DNA of 64,000 nucleotides, taken from NCBI GenBank assembly GCA_002914845.1, contig JXTC01000050.1, forward strand, positions 1,075,654 to 1,139,653, read 5' to 3'. A program made the position numbers and the translations under genes. Shown piece after piece: positions 61,853 to 64,000 of this stretch. This DNA is from Trema orientale (Eukaryota; Streptophyta; Magnoliopsida; Rosales; Cannabaceae). How positions within the stretch are numbered: the stretch's first letter is position 1; every line of letters starts with the position of its first letter. The notes under the pieces were generated by a model. That model did not search any database. It worked only from the letters and a program-made list of their open reading frames with translations, and was not told the DNA's origin.

Positions 61853-63358
61853 CTACCGAAAATGTTTACCTCGAGTACGCTTCTTAATCTCAACCCAAGT
61901 AGGTGACAAAGCCGGACTAGTCTCGTAGTACTGATCCATCGCCGTTGTCGTCCTCGAATCGCTCCGATCCAAATTACTATACTCGGACGACCCACCACAG
62001 CACACAGTACGGCCCTCCTCGTCCTCCTCTTCCTCCTCCTCCGGCACCACCTTAACTCTCCATACCTTGAAAGTCCGATCCAAGCTCGCACTGTAAACCA
62101 GGAACAAACCCATCACCACTCTCTCCCTCTCCAAACACGCCGCCAAGCACCTCACGGGGCCCCGGTGACCGTCCAGAACCGCCAGACACTCGTGCAAACA
62201 GCTCCCTTCCTCTCTCCGCCATATCCGAATCGTCGTGTCCTCCGACCCGCTGAACACCATCTTCTCCACCGCCACCACGCACAGCACCGCGAACCGGTGG
62301 CCCTGCAAGAACCCCCCATGGTTGAACCTGTACGACATCCTCTCCTTCTCCCAGAAATTTATGGTCCCATCCCCAGATCCAGAGTACAAAAACCCAGATC
62401 CAGATCCAGATCCAGATCCGGACCCAGATGAGCTCAGGGCTATGGCGTTCACGGGGGAAGGTTGGAATCGGAGAATCATGGTGAGGGTATGAGAGTTCTC
62501 TCTGTATATCCTTCTCCAGATCTTGACCGACCCGTCGCTCGAGCAAGTGAAGACGCACCCGTCCTCTTGGCTCACCAGGATCCCATTCACGTTATCCTCG
62601 TGGGCCACGAACGAGTCGACGCACCTCCGAGTCGCGACTCGCCACGCCTTGACCGTTCTGTCGTACGACCCGGTGTACAAGAGCCCCTCGGCGTGGTAAT
62701 AGGCCAAGCAGGATATGCGGTCCTTGTGTCGTTCGGCGAATTTGGGCTTTGAGAAGAGGGGAAACGACAGCGAGCTCCGTCGTTTTCTGGGCACGGACGA
62801 CAGCTTCTTAAAGAGGAAACTGTTGGAAACGACAGCGAAATTCCAGACCCGGACTTTGAGGTCCTTGTGAGAGGTGAAGAGCGTGTCGCCGTGGGCCAAG
62901 ATGGCTCGGACCTCGCCCGAGGGGCACTTGAGCAGGCCACGCTCGGCGCAGTCCGGTGGACGCCACGCGCGGATCCGGGTGCTGTCGGACCCGGTGAAGA
63001 CGACGCCGTTCGAGGCCTCGACGGAGTAGATGGTGCCGTCGTGGCGGTGGAGGGAGGCGATGCAGTGGTAGAGGAGGGAAGGGGAAGGGGTTTGGAGGGG
63101 AGAGCAGGTCCATGGGGATTCTGGGCTCGGCGGTGGGACGTATCTGTGCTGGGCCTGGAATTGGGCCTGGGCCGGGCTTGAATGTGTTAGTGGGCTGAAG
63201 TAGTATGGATCCTCATGGTATATTTCGTTTTCGTCATCGTATAATATTTCGTGATGATGACTGAGGTGGGTTGGAGTTTCTCTCGAAGTAGTAGTGTAAC
63301 TTCTCTCTTCGTATATGATGCTTAGGATATCATCAGAGTTTGAGTGGTAGAATTCCAT
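61853..63358 (-). CDS. WD40-repeat protein, JINGUBANG-like (single exon)
   Basis: A 501-aa frame without introns. The start is MEFYHSNSDD; the open frame extends 32 codons further upstream but without an ATG. Residues 1-95 are a low-complexity leader rich in His, Tyr and Pro. WD repeats follow at about 98-133 (TGSDSTRIRAWR), 148-172 (LKVRVWN), 208-239 (YTGSYDRTVKAWR), 248-282 (TCSSDGSVKIWR), 296-337 (YSGSGDGTINFWE), 350-382 (FSGSEDTTIRIWR) and 395-434 (YSASLDRTFKVWR). That is seven blades, enough for one propeller. An SG-dipeptide run (311-322) comes from a hexanucleotide repeat, and an acidic run EEEEEEDEE lies at 440-448. JINGUBANG restrains pollen germination in Arabidopsis; relatives are mostly unstudied, so the role here is open. 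Confidence 0.92.
   Translation of the reverse strand: MEFYHSNSDDILSIIYEERSYTTTSRETPTHLSHHHEILYDDENEIYHEDPYYFSPLTHSSPAQAQFQAQHRYVPPPSPESPWTCSPLQTPSPSLLYHCIASLHRHDGTIYSVEASNGVVFTGSDSTRIRAWRPPDCAERGLLKCPSGEVRAILAHGDTLFTSHKDLKVRVWNFAVVSNSFLFKKLSSVPRKRRSSLSFPLFSKPKFAERHKDRISCLAYYHAEGLLYTGSYDRTVKAWRVATRRCVDSFVAHEDNVNGILVSQEDGCVFTCSSDGSVKIWRRIYRENSHTLTMILRFQPSPVNAIALSSSGSGSGSGSGSGFLYSGSGDGTINFWEKERMSYRFNHGGFLQGHRFAVLCVVAVEKMVFSGSEDTTIRIWRREEGSCLHECLAVLDGHRGPVRCLAACLERERVVMGLFLVYSASLDRTFKVWRVKVVPEEEEEEDEEGRTVCCGGSSEYSNLDRSDSRTTTAMDQYYETSPALSPTWVEIKKRTRGKHFR
62384..62430. repeat. Hexanucleotide repeat inside the WD40 coding sequence
   Basis: About six units of ccagat/ccggac encode alternating Ser-Gly on the minus strand. 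Length changes would stay in frame and alter only a surface loop between WD blades. Confidence 0.85.
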
Positions 63359-64000
63359 GGCATGAGGAAGAAAAAATGAGAATTTACAAAGGCGTTTATA
63401 GAGAAATTGGGTTCTAGAAAACCATAGAGTAAATAAATTAGAACTGTGTACCACAAAATTAGTTGGGGTATAGTAAATTTATGAACCTACTCAAAGTGTT
63501 GGGTTGGTTATTTAGATTAGGTGTGTTTTGAGTAGTGCCATAAAAGGTGTGCATTTAGTGTACATGGCAATTTTGAAGAGCTAGGTTTAAGTGCATAAAT
63601 GCAAGTCTAGTTATAAAGACAGATGACAGTGTTAGGATCATGATCACTTTCCCTAAACTTTTGTTATGGGAGTAAGTATTTCAGCCAATTTTATTTGTAG
63701 ATATATAGCTTTATACAATACTATATATCATGTCACAGTAATGTCGTATTATCAAGTATATCTGTATGTATTATATATGCTTTTGTTATGGTTGAGTTGG
63801 AGTTCCCTTCCTATGAATTTTAATACGGTGGTTCCGAGCATTCTTATATTCTTTGGAGAATCAGTAATGGTTGGTAGGAACCATACTTCTAGCTTTATGC
63901 TTTTGTCCCTCTTTCTATTCTAGTTCGCCGGAGAATGAGTTAGCCAATGACTCAAGTAGCTTATCGACCGACTAGGCTACTAGCTGAATTTTGTTTGTTT
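63359..64000. other. Promoter side of the WD40 gene and window end
   Basis: No coding frame supported. A TATA-like ctctataaac on the minus strand (about 63394-63403) is rather close to the ATG. The remainder is AT-rich with no recognised feature. Confidence 0.4.

Noticed and set aside
62052..62940. Overlapping frames on both strands within the WD40 gene
   Set aside because: They are shadows of the 501-aa frame, which alone shows repeated WD motifs.

Overview
The window is nuclear DNA of a flowering plant, most likely a woody eudicot. It is AT-rich, its genes have many short introns with GT-AG borders, and the intergenic space is dense with transposon remnants. The families present are plant-specific: a TIP aquaporin, an MBD8-like AT-hook protein, an APR-like thioredoxin-fold protein, a plant CK1-like kinase, a VAN3-binding-protein homologue, a chloroplast glyoxalase I and a JINGUBANG-type WD40 protein. 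I cannot name the species. There are two assembly gaps, 7515-7529 and 43231-43914.

Layout. 1-8300 is gene-poor and full of small non-autonomous DNA transposons. 8335-13622 (+) is an MBD8-like gene in four exons with a Harbinger-type MITE in intron 1. 16936-18785 (+) is an APRL-like gene in four exons. 19780-25478 (+) is a casein kinase 1-like gene in 14 exons. 26952-27640 is a hAT-type element with a perfect 8-bp target duplication. 30190-33039 (+) is a VAN3-binding-protein-like gene in eight exons, with one GC-AG intron. It converges on a nine-exon chloroplast lactoylglutathione lyase gene (33304-37113, -), whose last exon is only 42 nt. 37278-41214 holds a MITE and a decayed PIF/Harbinger element with transposase and Myb-like remnants. 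41731-59200 is a tandemly duplicated aquaporin region. 61853-63358 (-) is an intronless WD40 gene.

The aquaporin region is the most informative part. A unit of upstream spacer plus a TIP4-like gene was duplicated. Copy A (41731-42660) keeps only a damaged exon 2-3 and 3' flank. Copy B (42661-48118) keeps the upstream region and a broken exon 1. Copy C (49451-59200) carries the only intact gene (57810-58956). Comparing copies shows which sequences were inserted after duplication: a 1.65-kb Mutator-like element with a captured ALDH3-type exon, a 6.0-kb Ty1/copia element that itself contains a 1.53-kb antisense solo LTR and a SINE, a second SINE of the same family, and several tiny poly(A)/poly(T) insertions flanked by 9-16 bp direct repeats.

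The seven intact genes show no common pathway; this is ordinary plant gene order, not an operon. Exon models were made by hand from reading frame, splice sites and recalled family sequences. No search or transcript data were available.
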